7,053 bases of DNA from Amylibacter sp. (GTDB taxonomy: Bacteria > Pseudomonadota > Alphaproteobacteria > Rhodobacterales > Rhodobacteraceae), in NCBI GenBank assembly GCA_030625465.1, contig DAOUQS010000102.1, positions 1 to 7,053 on the forward strand, given 5' to 3'. The notes under the pieces were generated by a model. That model was not told the DNA's origin. It searched no databases and saw only the letters and a program-made list of their open reading frames with translations. This document shows positions 6,786 through 7,053 of this stretch, in pieces; positions within the stretch are counted from its first letter, which is position 1, and each line of letters opens with the position of its first letter. Position numbers and translations under genes: made by a program.

Positions 6786-6819
6786 AAATTAAGGCGGCCT
6801 TTTGGTCGCCTTAATTTTT
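6786..6819 (+). terminator. Intrinsic terminator of the usp-symporter operon
   Basis: AAATTAAGGCGGCC (6786-6799) pairs with GGTCGCCTTAATTT (6804-6817) across a TTTT loop, giving a 14-bp stem with one G-U pair, and the last bases run into TTTTT (6815-6819). It lies 20 nt past the symporter stop. The A-rich left flank and the T-tract make it a textbook rho-independent terminator, nearly symmetrical and so possibly bidirectional. Confidence 0.9.
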
Positions 6820-6901
6820 GCCGCGTTACTTTTTAGGTTTCCCCAACCGCGCAGGGCGGTTATACCCGCTAGGGTTCTAATCAAAAGCGAGTCTTTCAAA
6901 T

Positions 6902-7053
6902 ATGGCAAACGTAGTGGTCGTGGGCGCCCAGTGGGGCGACGAGGGTAAAGGTAAAATCGTGGATTGGCTGTCAGAGCGTGCGGATGTTATCGCGCGGTTC
7001 CAAGGCGGGCATAACGCGGGCCATACGCTGGTAATTGACGGCAAGGTTTACAA
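6902..7053 (+). CDS. purA: Adenylosuccinate synthetase (5' end only)
   Basis: The first 50 codons are present; the gene runs off the window end. The enzyme joins IMP and aspartate using GTP to form adenylosuccinate, the first committed step to AMP. The visible sequence [20 protein letters not shown] carries the family GDEGKGK loop (12-18) with catalytic Asp13 and Lys16, and NAGHT at 38-42 with catalytic His41, numbering as in well-studied PurA. The ribosome-binding site is weak: only an AGCGAG-like sequence about 12 nt upstream of the ATG. A small hairpin, AACCGC-GCAGG-GCGGTT (6845-6861), lies 41 nt upstream in the leader or promoter region; its role is unknown. purA is separated from the symporter operon by a strong terminator, so it has its own promoter, though I could not identify good boxes. 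Confidence 0.97.
   Translation, partial: MANVVVVGAQWGDEGKGKIVDWLSERADVIARFQGGHNAGHTLVIDGKVY

Overview
This window is ordinary chromosomal bacterial DNA, most likely from an alphaproteobacterium of the Rhodobacterales (roseobacter) type. The evidence is the style of the SecG, PyrG and PurA proteins, the secG-pyrG adjacency, and a long GC-rich intergenic palindrome. The family-level assignment is inference from protein character, since no database search was possible. I see no rRNA, tRNA, CRISPR array, insertion sequence or phage gene.

The layout is divergent. Four genes read leftward from a central control region at 4555-4762: an Lrp/AsnC-type regulator (4075-4554), secG (3594-3965), pyrG (1776-3419) and a membrane-anchored tetratricopeptide repeat protein (5-1579). 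Three read rightward: a universal stress protein (4763-5200), a sodium:alanine/glycine symporter of the AGCS family (5219-6766) and the first 50 codons of purA (6902 to the window edge).

The leftward arm holds housekeeping functions: SecG for protein export and CTP synthase for pyrimidine nucleotides. pyrG appears to have its own promoter, and a hairpin separates it from secG. Downstream of pyrG is a compound palindrome at 1678-1755. Beyond it lies the TPR gene, whose C-terminal half is built from kinesin-light-chain-like repeats of exactly 42 residues (126 bp) that are still very similar at the DNA level.

The rightward arm starts with a tight two-gene unit, usp followed after 18 nt by the AGCS symporter. 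A strong intrinsic terminator follows, then purA as a separate unit. The Lrp-type gene is divergent from usp-AGCS, and the shared intergenic region carries a perfect TAG...CTA palindrome. The simplest reading is a local amino-acid-responsive module in which the regulator controls alanine/glycine uptake, with a small stress protein possibly modulating the transporter. This regulatory link is inferred. No clearly new system is visible; the most unusual items are the usp-transporter-Lrp module with its degenerate Usp nucleotide motif, the repeat-homogenised TPR gene, and the compound palindrome.
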